Notes under the pieces: generated by a model
Database searches by the model: none
Seen by the model: only the letters and a program-made list of their open reading frames with translations
Told to the model about the DNA's origin: nothing
NCBI GenBank assembly: GCA_003116995.1
Contig: BDSL01000084.1
Span: 124,001-188,000 of the forward strand
DNA: 64,000 bases
From: Yamagishiella unicocca
Taxonomy: Eukaryota > Chlorophyta > Chlorophyceae > Chlamydomonadales > Volvocaceae
Reading direction: 5' to 3'
Shown: positions 47,543 through 57,113 of the stretch, one piece after another
How the letters are laid out: every line of letters begins with the position of its first letter
How positions within the stretch are numbered: position 1 is the first letter of the stretch
Program-made: the position numbers and the translations under genes

Positions 47543-50500
47543 CTATTCGTGCTTGGTCCTCGCGTAATCGTGCGCCTTGCCCTCCTTCTTGAAGTCCGCC
47601 TTGGAGCCGCCCAGGGCCTTGGACAGCAGCCTGGGGCGAGAGGGAGGGAGGGCGGGTGGGGGGTGGCAGTGGGGGTGGCAGTGGGGGTGGCAGTGGGGGT
47701 GACAGTGGTGTTACCCCCACCAGTGGGGACAAACGCCAGTGGGGGCTGGCCGAGAGGCGCCGACGTGGTACACCCCTCGCACACTGCTACCATGCGAAGG
47801 CGGCCTTAAGGCTGCCGGCACCAGGGCACCCCTTCCTGTTCCGTCGCTGCAGCCCTCGTGTCCGGACCCCCCTCTCCCCCTCCCTGCCCGCCCCCTCCCT
47901 GCCCGCCCCCTTCCCCTGCCCTTCCCCCTGCCCTTCCCCCTGCCCCTTCCCCCTGCCCCGCCCTCACCTGATGATGCCCATGAACCACTGCACTTGCATG
48001 ACCATCAGCAGCATCAGCAGCACGTTAGCCGCCACGTACACGGACAGGTGCTGCTGGGGGTCCAGGAAGGCGGGGTGCACCCGCCAGCTGTCAATCAGCG
48101 TGCTGCGGGGGACGGAGGGGGGGGTAGAGAGGAAGGCCAGGGAGGGCGTCATCGGTAGGGGCGGTGTCTGCCACTCGTCTGGCAGTCGCTGCTCGCGTGC
48201 CTCCTGGGCTTCGGGCCCCCAGCACTCCAGGGGGGCACGTAGTCGTGTTCAATGCCCGGTCAGTGAACCCTTACGGGGCTGGGTGGTTGGGTGGTTGGGT
48301 GGTTGGGTGGTTGGGCGCCGTCCTCCCCCCCCGCCCTGCCCCGCGGTGTTCATGCCCCCCCCCTGCCTGCAGCCGCGGCCGCACTCACGCTTTGAGCACC
48401 ACCGCGGGGTAGGTCACGATGCGGGACAGGAAGAACGCCACCGCGAATAGCAGGAAGGAGACCTGGTCGCCGTAGCTGCGAGGCGGGGAGGAGGGTACGG
48501 GGGTACGAGGGGGAGGGAGGGAGGGAGGGAGGGAAAGTGGGTGCTGGGGCGGACAAGCAAAGGTGACTGCACCGCGTGTCGCTGACGGTGCCGGTGGGGG
48601 GGAGGGCCAGGCAGGGCCTGAAGAGGGCCGGGCGCAAGGTGGGGGGTGGCGGGAAGACCCGGTCACACGACATAGGAGACGGAGGACAGAAGCTGGTGGG
48701 GTGTGGTGTGGTGTGGTGGGGGGCTGGGCTCAGGAGCCCCTTGGCGACTGAGCCCCGAGCGGTGCCTCCTCCCTCCAGCATGTGGCGGCGAGGTTGGCAA
48801 GCAGTAGCTGTGATCGTGGACTCCTCACCTTCCCTCAGCCGCCCTTCTTCGCACCATCCCTCCGTCTTCTCCTGTCCCGTGGGCCCTACCGCACGGGTTC
48901 GCACTCCCTCGTCCTGCTCTCCCCCCTCCTCCCCCCTCCTCCCCCTCCTCTCCCCCTCTCCCCCCCTCCCTCCTCTCCCCCTCCCTCCTCCCCCTCCTCT
49001 CCCCCTCCCCCCGCACTCACGCCTCTACGTAGTGCAGCACCTTGGCCACGTGGAGGAAGGGGTTGGACATGTTGAGTACGCACAACACCAGCACGCCTGG
49101 GGGGGGAGGGCAGGGGCAGAGGCAGGGGCTTGACAGCGGAGGTGAGGTGGGCCGGCTGCGACACCCGCAGACCCCAGGCCCCACAGCCCAGCCGGCCCCC
49201 CAGCCGGCCTCCTGGCGTGACTCCGTCCCCCCCGCCCCCCCCCGGCCACCTCCCGCTCCCCGGCCCGGCTGCCGCACGCACCCGAGCGGTGCAGGTTGAG
49301 CAGGAAGCTTATGAGCAGCAGCGAGATGGTGGAGGAGTGGTGCATGTGCATCTGGAGGTTGTCCTGCATGCCCATGCCTGGCAGCCGGGGCGGGGGGTGG
49401 GCATACAGACTGGTTACGAGACATGGGTGTAATAGTCCCAGCCGGGGGTTACAGGAAAGAACCGGTTACCCAACATGGGGGGAAAGAGGGCAGGCGGAGG
49501 GGGAGGCAGCGGACGGAGCTGGAGCGGCAGGTGTAGGGGGTTGGTGGGCGGAACACAGTTGGCGAATCCCACCCACCTAACCCTGCTACCCAATGCTCTC
49601 AGCCCCGGCCCATCCTGCCGCTTCCCCTCCCACCGGTTTTCTTCCCTCCCGGGATTTCCTCACAGACCCTGCCATACACCCGCCGTCACCCGTTACCACC
49701 CGCCGGGACCCACCCAGGGGGTGCTTGAACAGGTAGTGCAGGTACCAGCCCAGCTCCACATTGTGGTACAGCGTGAGGGACGCGTCCCGGGGCCCCGGAG
49801 TGGCGGGCCAGCCGGAGAAGCAGCCCGTGGTGGAGAGCAGGCCGCAGTTGCCCTGGTCACTGCAGGGGGAAAGGGGGGGGCGATGAGGATGGAGCAGAGG
49901 ACAGAGCAGTGTAGGCTGGGTCGGCAATGTGGGAGGGGAGGGGGCGCAAGGTCCTGGACGGCGGGAAGCCCACCGGCGCCTGGGCCCGGCCTGAATCCAG
50001 GTTCCAAGAGCTTTCAGATGCAGTATGCGATCTGCCACTTTTACAATAATCGCAAACCCACATAGACTTCCCACCTTTGCCGGAGGGCTCTGATCCCCAG
50101 CACGAATGCCACCTGCGGCACGGTGGGAGAAACGTACGCGCGAGGGGCAGAAGTCCGAGGAGGTTTGAGCCGTGAGCATTTGTTCGTCGGGTGTTGTGAC
50201 GTGGCGTCGCAACATGAACTCCGGGTCGATGGGAAAGGACTAGGAAAGTCGTGCCAAGAGCGGAAGGGAAGGGGAGGAGCTGGACGGGGCCTGCGGTGGC
50301 GGGCTAGTAAGGTAGCTTCCCACAGCCCCCTTACCAGGCTGCCGATAATGGCGTACGATTCTTCTAGCACCTTTTCTTGAAGCCTGTCATATACGGGTTA
50401 TGCATACGGGTCACAGATCATATCGGTGACGGCATTGTAGTTTGAACGCACCCAACGTCCTTGAGCCTCTTGCCAGCCGGCTGAGCTTTCCAATAGGCGC

Positions 50501-50709
50501 GCATGACAGTATAGAAGGTGAACCGCACGACAAGCCATACCAAGGCGTATCTGCGGCGCAAGGAACCTTTGGTCAGATATTTACTTTCCCATGTTTCAGT
50601 GCCCTCCGACCAGGCTGATCAACCAGCAATAACAGGCGTACCCTAATGTTGGCAACAGAAAAGGCGCGTTGGCCTTTGCGATATCTAACAGCTCTTGTCC
50701 GGCACTCAT
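47543..50709 (-). CDS. TLC-domain, ceramide synthase (LAG1/LOH)-like membrane protein
   Basis: Ten minus-strand exons, 50709-50642, 50550-50452, 50383-50335, 50112-50075, 49859-49714, 49377-49282, 49096-49021, 48475-48389, 48102-47968 and 47630-47543, join in phase to 293 residues, a usual length for the family. Recognisable parts in order: TM YALVWLVVRFTFYTVM with basic K-R-L-K-D, E-S-Y-A-I-I-G-S-L-V, the luminal C-G-L-L-S-T-T-G-C-F-S-G-W-P segment, TM around LYHNVELGWYLHYLF, the Lag1 signature start D-N-L-Q-M-H-M-H-H-S-S-T-I-S with the paired catalytic histidines, then FLLNLHRSGVLVLCVLNMSN, TM FLLFAVAFFLSRIV and a last TM LLMLLMVMQVQWFMGIIR with a short charged tail. In true ceramide synthases (acyl-CoA:sphingoid base N-acyltransferases of the ER) the second half of the motif reads H-D-x-S-D; here it is L-N-M-S-N, so activity is uncertain. 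Confidence 0.85.
47650..47710 (+). repeat. 12-bp GTGGCAGTGGGG tandem repeat in a TLC-gene intron
   Basis: About four units of GGTGGCAGTGGG, in the last intron of the TLC-domain gene. Confidence 0.8.
48281..48316 (+). repeat. GGTTGGGT tandem repeat in a TLC-gene intron
   Basis: Four to five units of the 8-mer GGTTGGGT, in the intron 48103-48388. Confidence 0.85.
48651..48700 (-). repeat. Intronic dispersed repeat A, copy 2
   Basis: Minus strand reads CAGCTTCTGTCCTCCGTCTC then CTATGTCGTGTGACCGGGTC. The host gene is also on the minus strand, so the element is again in sense orientation. Confidence 0.8.
49447..49483 (-). repeat. Intronic repeat D, copy 2
   Basis: Minus strand reads CATGTTGGGTAACCGGTTCT and continues to GTAACCCC, like 61559-61596. 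It lies in the TLC-gene intron 49378-49713, sense orientation. Confidence 0.6.
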
Positions 50710-53017
50710 TTTTGGTATTGAAGAAAGGCGCACAAACGATGTGACACCCGATGACACACCCGATGATGTTTTGTGAGGCTTGTTTAAATACTACGTTTGC
50801 TGGTAAACGAGTTACAGGTGGTGATGTGTACCTGGGTGGTTAGGGTTGGGTCGTTAGGAAATGAGCATCGTGCGATCCTGTGCGATCCGGCAGATGAAGC
50901 ATGTGGAAACGAGCTCTTTGGCAGCAACATAAGGAAGGGCATTGCAAGAACGGTAGCTCTGAACCCGTGAGGCAGCCTGCCGAGGAACGCGACAACGCAT
51001 GTTCCCATCCAGCACGGAAGCTGTCCTGGGATGCCTGCTGCCAGCCTTAAGACAGTAAATGGAACGGTGTAAGCAGCGGCTTGCCTGGTGCCGAACAGAC
51101 ACAGTAGCCCCCGAATTTCTGCCGGTGCCGTTCTGAAGCTTCGTAACACGAGGGTACCTAAGAGTATAAAGCGCTGATGGCTCGAGTCAGCTAGAGCATC
51201 GTGTGCGCAAGTGAAACGGCATTTCGGATTGGTACATTAATGGCAGTTTCACCCCTTGTCCGGTGTCGTCCGGTGGGCGCCGTGCGGGCGCTCGTGCGGG
51301 CGCTCATGGGCGCTGTGGACGCGCTTGTTGGCAATGCACTGAGTTGCAATTCCACATCGCCCGTTGTGGCGGTGTGCTTTGCTCCTGCAGCGCTGTAAGG
51401 TAATGGCCCCGGTCGGCGTTTGCCGCACGTAGCTAGTACAGCTGGTACAGCATATGCAGCATGGCAAGGTGGCCAGGCGTGGCTGTGACTGGTAGCTTCT
51501 TCTGCCACCACTACGACGGGCGCGGAATCCGGGTCGGCGCGTGCTAGAATCTGGGCAATCGGTTAATCACAAACACATCTCCCCTCGAGTGCGCTTACAC
51601 CCATTGAGAAATTGCGCCGAACGATTGTTGTGCCGGGATTCCCATTACTGTTGATGCACAAACCAGCGGGGACAAGTGTGCGCCACCGGGCGCTACGCCC
51701 GTGTATGACACACCACCTGCACGGCACACGGCACACCTTGGCACACCGCTGCACGCAACTGCCGCGTCTGGGCATGGCTGCTCTCGGACTTGGAAACAGA
51801 GTGTGTCGAGGATACTTCTATGTCTCATACCATGTCATCTTTAAGGCGCAGCGTCTGGCGGCCGCCGCTGAGTGCCAACTGGAGGAGTGCTGGAGGGGAA
51901 TGTGAGAGGATTGGGGTAGGGGCCATATGGGACCATGTGGACGCGCCGAATGTACCCATGTAAATAAAACAGAGTTACCTATATAAACAATGCAAACCGT
52001 GCTATAATTATATTTACCGTACAGTATTACAAGCGCGTATTGCTGACGCTTGCCCGCCAGTTCCTGAACCCTTGTATCCCTTCGAGCGCGTTGCGCCGTT
52101 ACCAAGTTCTGACGCAGCTAGGCTACAGCATTTGCGGATAAATGCTGCTTGAGCACCGCCATAGGCGGTAACCCTGACGAATTACAGGTGGGTTGGGAAC
52201 ATGCCTGGTCGCGTTCCGCCGCAGCTCACCCAAGTACTGTAGAATCAAGCTGACAGGTGCAATAGGGACACTCATACTGGTCCACGTGTGACTCTGCCCA
52301 CCAGCCTTATAAGTGAAGTTTTTTGTACACGATCGGCCTAATGCGGCGGCCTCTCCTTGTGTGACTGCGCACAAGCCATTGGTAGAAGCATTATTCATTA
52401 TTTGTGTCATTACCATCTGCCTGTACTCCGGGTGGATGGTACACCTGGGCCGCGTCTGTTGGGGTACCACCTTTGCTTGCCTGCTGACTCAGCTCACGCC
52501 TGTTGCACTGGGACCATCGAATGAAGGGATTCGTCACGACTGGGCTTTACAGCCCAGCTTGCCTGCTCTTCCGGGAACGCCCCACCGTGCCCCGCATGCC
52601 CCACCCCCCGGCACCCTGTCTGCCGCCTTTCCGGACGTGCAGCGGTCAACGCCCCACCCCGCGCCAACACACCGGCTGTAGCAACACCATCACCTGCAGC
52701 AGCACCGTCATCCGCAGCAGCGCCCCCGCCTGGCTGGCCCCCCACGCAAAGCGGTGACGCCCCTCTGGCGCCAACACTGCGGCGCAATCGCCAGCGCACC
52801 TGGCTACCCACCATAAGTGGCGGACCCCCCCCTGACGCTCACGCAGAACCGGCGCTACAGCGGCGGCCCCACCAGCCTCCGCGCCCTCCGCCGCCTCCGC
52901 CAGCCCCAGCCCCCTCTGCCCTAGCTACCCGCCCCAGCCCCCTCTGCCCTAGCTACCCGCCCCAGCCTCCCCTGCCCTAGCTACCCGCCCCAGCCTCCCC
53001 TGCCCTAGCTACCCGCC
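50710..53017. other. Divergent intergenic region, no gene seen
   Basis: Lies between the start of the TLC-domain gene (-) and the PH-like gene (+), so it carries both promoters. A TATAAAG box is present at 51160-51166 on the plus strand with no recognisable coding sequence after it. The right end is the 28-bp repeat array. Confidence 0.45.
52907..53017 (+). repeat. 28-bp tandem repeat, four copies, abutting a start codon
   Basis: Unit CAGCCCCCTCTGCCCTAGCT plus ACCCGCCC, four times (two with CTC, two with TCC variation). The last copy runs directly into the ATG at 53018, so it forms the presumed 5' leader of the PH-like gene. Confidence 0.9.
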
Positions 53018-55695
53018 ATGGGCGCGGGCGCGTCTAACACCCGCCGGGCACCTCCGGAGCCCACAGCTGCCGACGTGGCGATTCTGGAGCAGCCCTTCAA
53101 CCGTGAAGCCGGCGAGGCCTGCTTCTACTGCCTGCCGTACGATGATGACGTGAAGAAGGTGTCCCGCGGGTCGGAGGGTGCGGGGTTGCTAACGGGGCGC
53201 TCAGCTCACCAACATCGCAAGCTGGGGTCGGATGTGGGGGGGAGCTGCGCCGGCACTGACCCCCCACTTGACCCCCGCCACTTGACCCCGCCACTTAAAC
53301 CCCGCCACTTGCCGCCGCAGCTACCCCCGACCACTTGTCCACCCGGGGGTAGCTGCGGCGTCACTGAGCCCCGGCGGGTGCTGCGCACTGGGCCTCCGGT
53401 TGGCGCAGTGTGCGGATTGGGGGCGGGAGTGACGATGCGGGCATTGACCTTCCCAAGCCCGCGCCCCTGCCGCCTCCCTGACGTGCCCTCCTCCCCGCCC
53501 CCTGCCGCCTCCCTGACGTGCCCTCCTTCCCGCCCCCTGCCCCCCCCCCAGCGGAGTGCGGTTGTGGTCCTGGAGGTGGGTCCGCTGGGCTTCCGGCTGC
53601 TGCGCCCCGCCAGCGACGACTGCCTGTTCGCCTACCCCTGGGGGCAGATACACAGCTGGGCACACACGGACAACAGGTTCAGCTTCCGGTACTTCGACGA
53701 CGGGTGGGTCGGTGGGTCGGTGGGTGGGTGCGTCGGTGGGTCGGTGGCGACGGGGGTTGGAGGGAGGGTTGGGAGGAAGGGGTGGGGGGGCATGGTGGGG
53801 TGTGCGGGGTAGGGCGTTTGGCAGCTGCCGGGGCGGGAGGTGGGAAGGCAGAGGAGGCGCAGAGGGCAGTGCGCAGCAGCGGGCTAGGCCGGTGGATTGC
53901 TTGCAGGGTGGCTCTTGGCGGCTGCGGGGGCGGCTGCGGGTGGCCGACTGGGGGCCGGCCAGACTCGTGACGTTTGCCTGCCGTGACTCGTGCTGCTCCT
54001 GTCCCCTCATACGCTCCCCGACATGCAGGAAGAAGAAGGTCGTACAATACGTACTGCACCTGCGGGACGTTGTGCAGCTGCTGGACCACATCCAGGTGGG
54101 AGGGGGCCCGGGTGGGGGAGGGGGGGCCAGCTCCTGGGGTCAGAGGGGCAGAGTAGGGACGGAGTGCACAGCTGAGTGGCGGCAGCAGCGGGGGGCCAGC
54201 AGGGGGCGTCGCCTCCTGCGCGCCTTCTCACCCATCGTACCCTCCCTCACCCCCTCGTACCCTCCCTCACCCCCTCGTACCCTCCCTCACCCCCTCGTAC
54301 CCCCCCCCAACTGCCCCTCCCGTCCGCAGACCGTCATTGACGCAATCCTCTCGGAGCGGAAGGTACGAGCCGCGGACCCCTGTACGGCAGTGCGGCTCGT
54401 TGTGTGTATGGCGCCTGCTGCCACCTCAAAACCCCCCCCATCGGCACCCCGGGGCCTCATGACGGACTCACAGCCCACCACCAACCACCACCAACCACCA
54501 CCAACCACCAGCACAGCACCGCCCCTGGCTCTCCCATCATGCACGGCTACCGGTATCCCTGCCCGGAACACCTAACCCCAGCACCTTCCGGTCCTGGTTT
54601 CTCAATCGGCATCCTAGTCCACGGGCTTCCCTCAGAAATCTTCCGGTTCCGGTTGTTCCCTCCCCCCCCCCGCCTCCCCCCTTCCCCCCCGCAGAGCTTG
54701 GCGGTACCAGCGGATCGCTTCAGCGAACTGATGCAGGAGATGCAGGCGAGTGGGTTGCAGGGGGAGGGAAACAGGGGGAAAGGGACAGGAATGGCGGACG
54801 ATGAGTGTACGGCAGAGGGGGCAGAGCGACGGTTTCGGAGCCTGATGGGGGGGGGCCGGAGACCTGCTGGAGCCGGCAGCTCGTCATGCCCTCGCAACCC
54901 CCCACTGCCGTAACCCTGCCCCTGCTCCTCCCCCTCCCCCTCCCCCTCCCCCTCCAGTCCCCCTCCCCCATCACCTCCCCCACTGACCTCCTGTCCCGGC
55001 AATACTGCTCCGAGTACTACTTTTGGAGCGAGCAGGGCCGCCAGCTGCTCGACATCATACCCTCGTCCTTCGACAAGGCGAGTGGGGCGCGGGGCCCAAG
55101 TCGCGGGGCCGCGGGGCCGCCGGTAGCTCCCTGGGCTCTTAGCCGCTGCGCCAACCGTCCGCCAACCGCCCCGCCGCCCCGGCAACCCCGCCGCCTCCCC
55201 ACACACACATACACAGGTTGAGGTGGCGGTGCTGCTGCACGGCCGCTTGATCGACCAGAACCGCTTCAGCTACGTGTTGGAGGTGGGTGGCGGCTGGTGC
55301 GGGGGGGCACCTGGGGCGAGGGGGGCCAGGCAGGCAGGCAGGACTTTGGCAGGACGGGGCGGGGGGGGGGGCGGGGACAGGACGTTGGAGGGCTGGTGCC
55401 GGTGAGGACATAACCCACCACCCATCAGCTGGACGTTCCACGCCTCCACGCCTCCCTCCTCCTCCCCCCCTCCACGGACTCAACCGCGTGCCCAAAAACG
55501 TTTCGCTGGCCAGCTTCTGCCCTCCGTTTCCTATGTCGTGTAACCGGGCCTCCTCGCCCCTCCTCCTCCCGCCGCCAGGGACTCGAGTCCCAGCCCGACC
55601 GGGACAACGTGTGGCACCGCATCACGGTGCTCAAGAAGGCCACCTCCAAGATGAGTCCGGGCGGGGGGGCGGCGAGCAAGGGCCCGCGGAGCTGA
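53018..55695 (+). CDS. Predicted N-myristoylated PH-like protein, family not named
   Basis: Exons 53018-53158, 53552-53703, 54029-54095, 54330-54362 (33 nt), 54695-54745, 54958-55077, 55217-55282 and 55579-55695 (stop TGA) join in phase to 248 residues. The N-terminus MGAGASNTRR fits the myristoylation consensus (Gly2, Ser6), so membrane attachment is likely. Residues about 48-120 look like a PH/PTB-type fold: VVVLEVGPLGFRLLR, LFAYPWGQIHSWAH, FSFRYFD, KKVVQYVLHLRDVVQLLDHIQ, with the W-containing strand and a C-terminal helix. The C-terminal part is helical, with VAVLLHGRLIDQNRFSYVLEGL resembling the short repeat of DUF4476-type proteins. Two introns (54746-54957 and 55078-55216) start with GC (CAG|gcgagt, AAG|gcgagt); no in-phase GT alternative fits. 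Binding partner and pathway cannot be inferred. Confidence 0.75.
54235..54303 (+). repeat. 20-bp tandem repeat ACCCTCCCTCACCCCCTCGT in an intron
   Basis: Three and a half near-perfect units in the intron 54096-54329 of the PH-like gene, forming much of its pyrimidine tract. Confidence 0.85.
55505..55558 (+). repeat. Intronic dispersed repeat A, copy 3
   Basis: GGCCAGCTTCTGCCCTCCGT then TTCCTATGTCGTGTAACCGG, ending 20 nt before the acceptor of the last intron (55283-55578) of the PH-like gene. Sense orientation. Confidence 0.85.
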
Positions 55696-57113
55696 CCGGG
55701 CCGGGGGCTGGGTGGGGGTTAAGGCGCCGCTTGCAAGGGGCTGAGGGGGCTGGGGGAGAGGCACCAGGCCTGCGCAGCACTCATGTGTCGGTGTGGCCGC
55801 GGTGGAGGCCGGCGCAGTGCTGGCACTGAAGCGGCGGCGGGCGGCGGGCGGATGTGGGCATGTGTGGGGTCGCCGTTTACTGTGCAATGGAGTGGACGTG
55901 TTGGGGTTGGGGACCAGCAGCTTGAGGCGGCGGGCGGCGTGACGGCAGGGCAGGTCGTTGGAGCTGGCAGAAGGATAACACGATGCCGTTGGGACCAACC
56001 GTCGATAGGTCGTTGTGAAGTCAACGGTCGGAGTCGGGGGTCGGAGTGCGAGCGAGGCGCTTTCCCGGGCGTATTGAGGTCGGTCGGTCGGACGTAAAGA
56101 GGGAGGTACGAGGTGGTGGTGGTTGTTCGTTGTTGGTTGAACTGGCGTGCCGCTGGCCTTGGTGTGGGGGTTGTTGGGGCGCTGTCTGAGAGATGACAGC
56201 TGGAGCGTTTAGTATGCTAGACGAGATCACTTGCGGTGTGTTGGTGGAACTGAGCCTCGTGCCCCCGGCGTGTTTTGTACTCGGCGTTATGGATGTGTAG
56301 TGGATGTGGTGTGTGCGTGCCACTTGCGGTATGGTGTGCGGTCGAGAGGACACAGGCAGGCATGAGGAGCTAGTGCCGTGGGTTGTACACGATGTTGCTG
56401 GGGCCTGCTGCGCTGCAGGCGGCGATGTGTAACCAATCGACTGTCCACTGCCGCATTCACAGGCCTTCATTGGTCATTAGGAACCAAAATATGACGCTGT
56501 AGGAGCGTGACTTGGGAGATGCTTGGACTGCCTTCCAGGTTCCAGCCTGCTCGTTTGGAATTGCCGTACGGAAAGTTCGTTGTGCTTCTAAAGATAAAAT
56601 CTAGTTCAAGTAGCGTGGGTTGTGAATTGGGGAAATCGCGCGGTGAGAACGCCATAATAGGGGTAAGACGCGACATCCCTATCATAATCATACCGATGTA
56701 AACGTGCTATTCATAGGCAATTTAATTTACTTTACAATGGGTATAATGAGCGACTTCCAGCTAAGATTATTACAACACAGCTGTGGCTTGCCATTGGCGG
56801 AAGAGGTCGGGCCGCCGACAGGCGAGCATCCCGGTAAGCGATGCGGCGGCTTTCGCCGTGTATAAGCCGCTCGGCTTCGAACGTAGCTCATAAAACGATT
56901 ATAAGTATACCGTTCCGCCAGCATCGAGGAAGTAATTGCGAAACCTGCTCGCGATCGTCGCCATCGGTGCTGCATCGCCGACCGAGCGCCCAGCTTTTAA
57001 CCTACGAGCCTTCTTAAGGAAAATTTGTATCGGATGGGGCATCTGATTGCGTTCATTCCAGCCTTTGACTGCCTTACTCACCTACCTTCGCCTACCTAAC
57101 TCTCCGCCTTCAG
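55696..57113 (+). other. 3'UTR of PH-like gene and unplaced 5' end of TTC27 gene
   Basis: No clear coding sequence. The 3'UTR of the PH-like gene runs to a TGTAA at 56428-56432 (a second at 56697-56701). The first exon of the TTC27 homologue must lie between there and 57113 but could not be identified. Confidence 0.5.
56428..56432 (+). terminator. TGTAA polyadenylation signal of the PH-like gene
   Basis: First plus-strand TGTAA after the stop at 55695, about 735 nt downstream. Confidence 0.5.
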
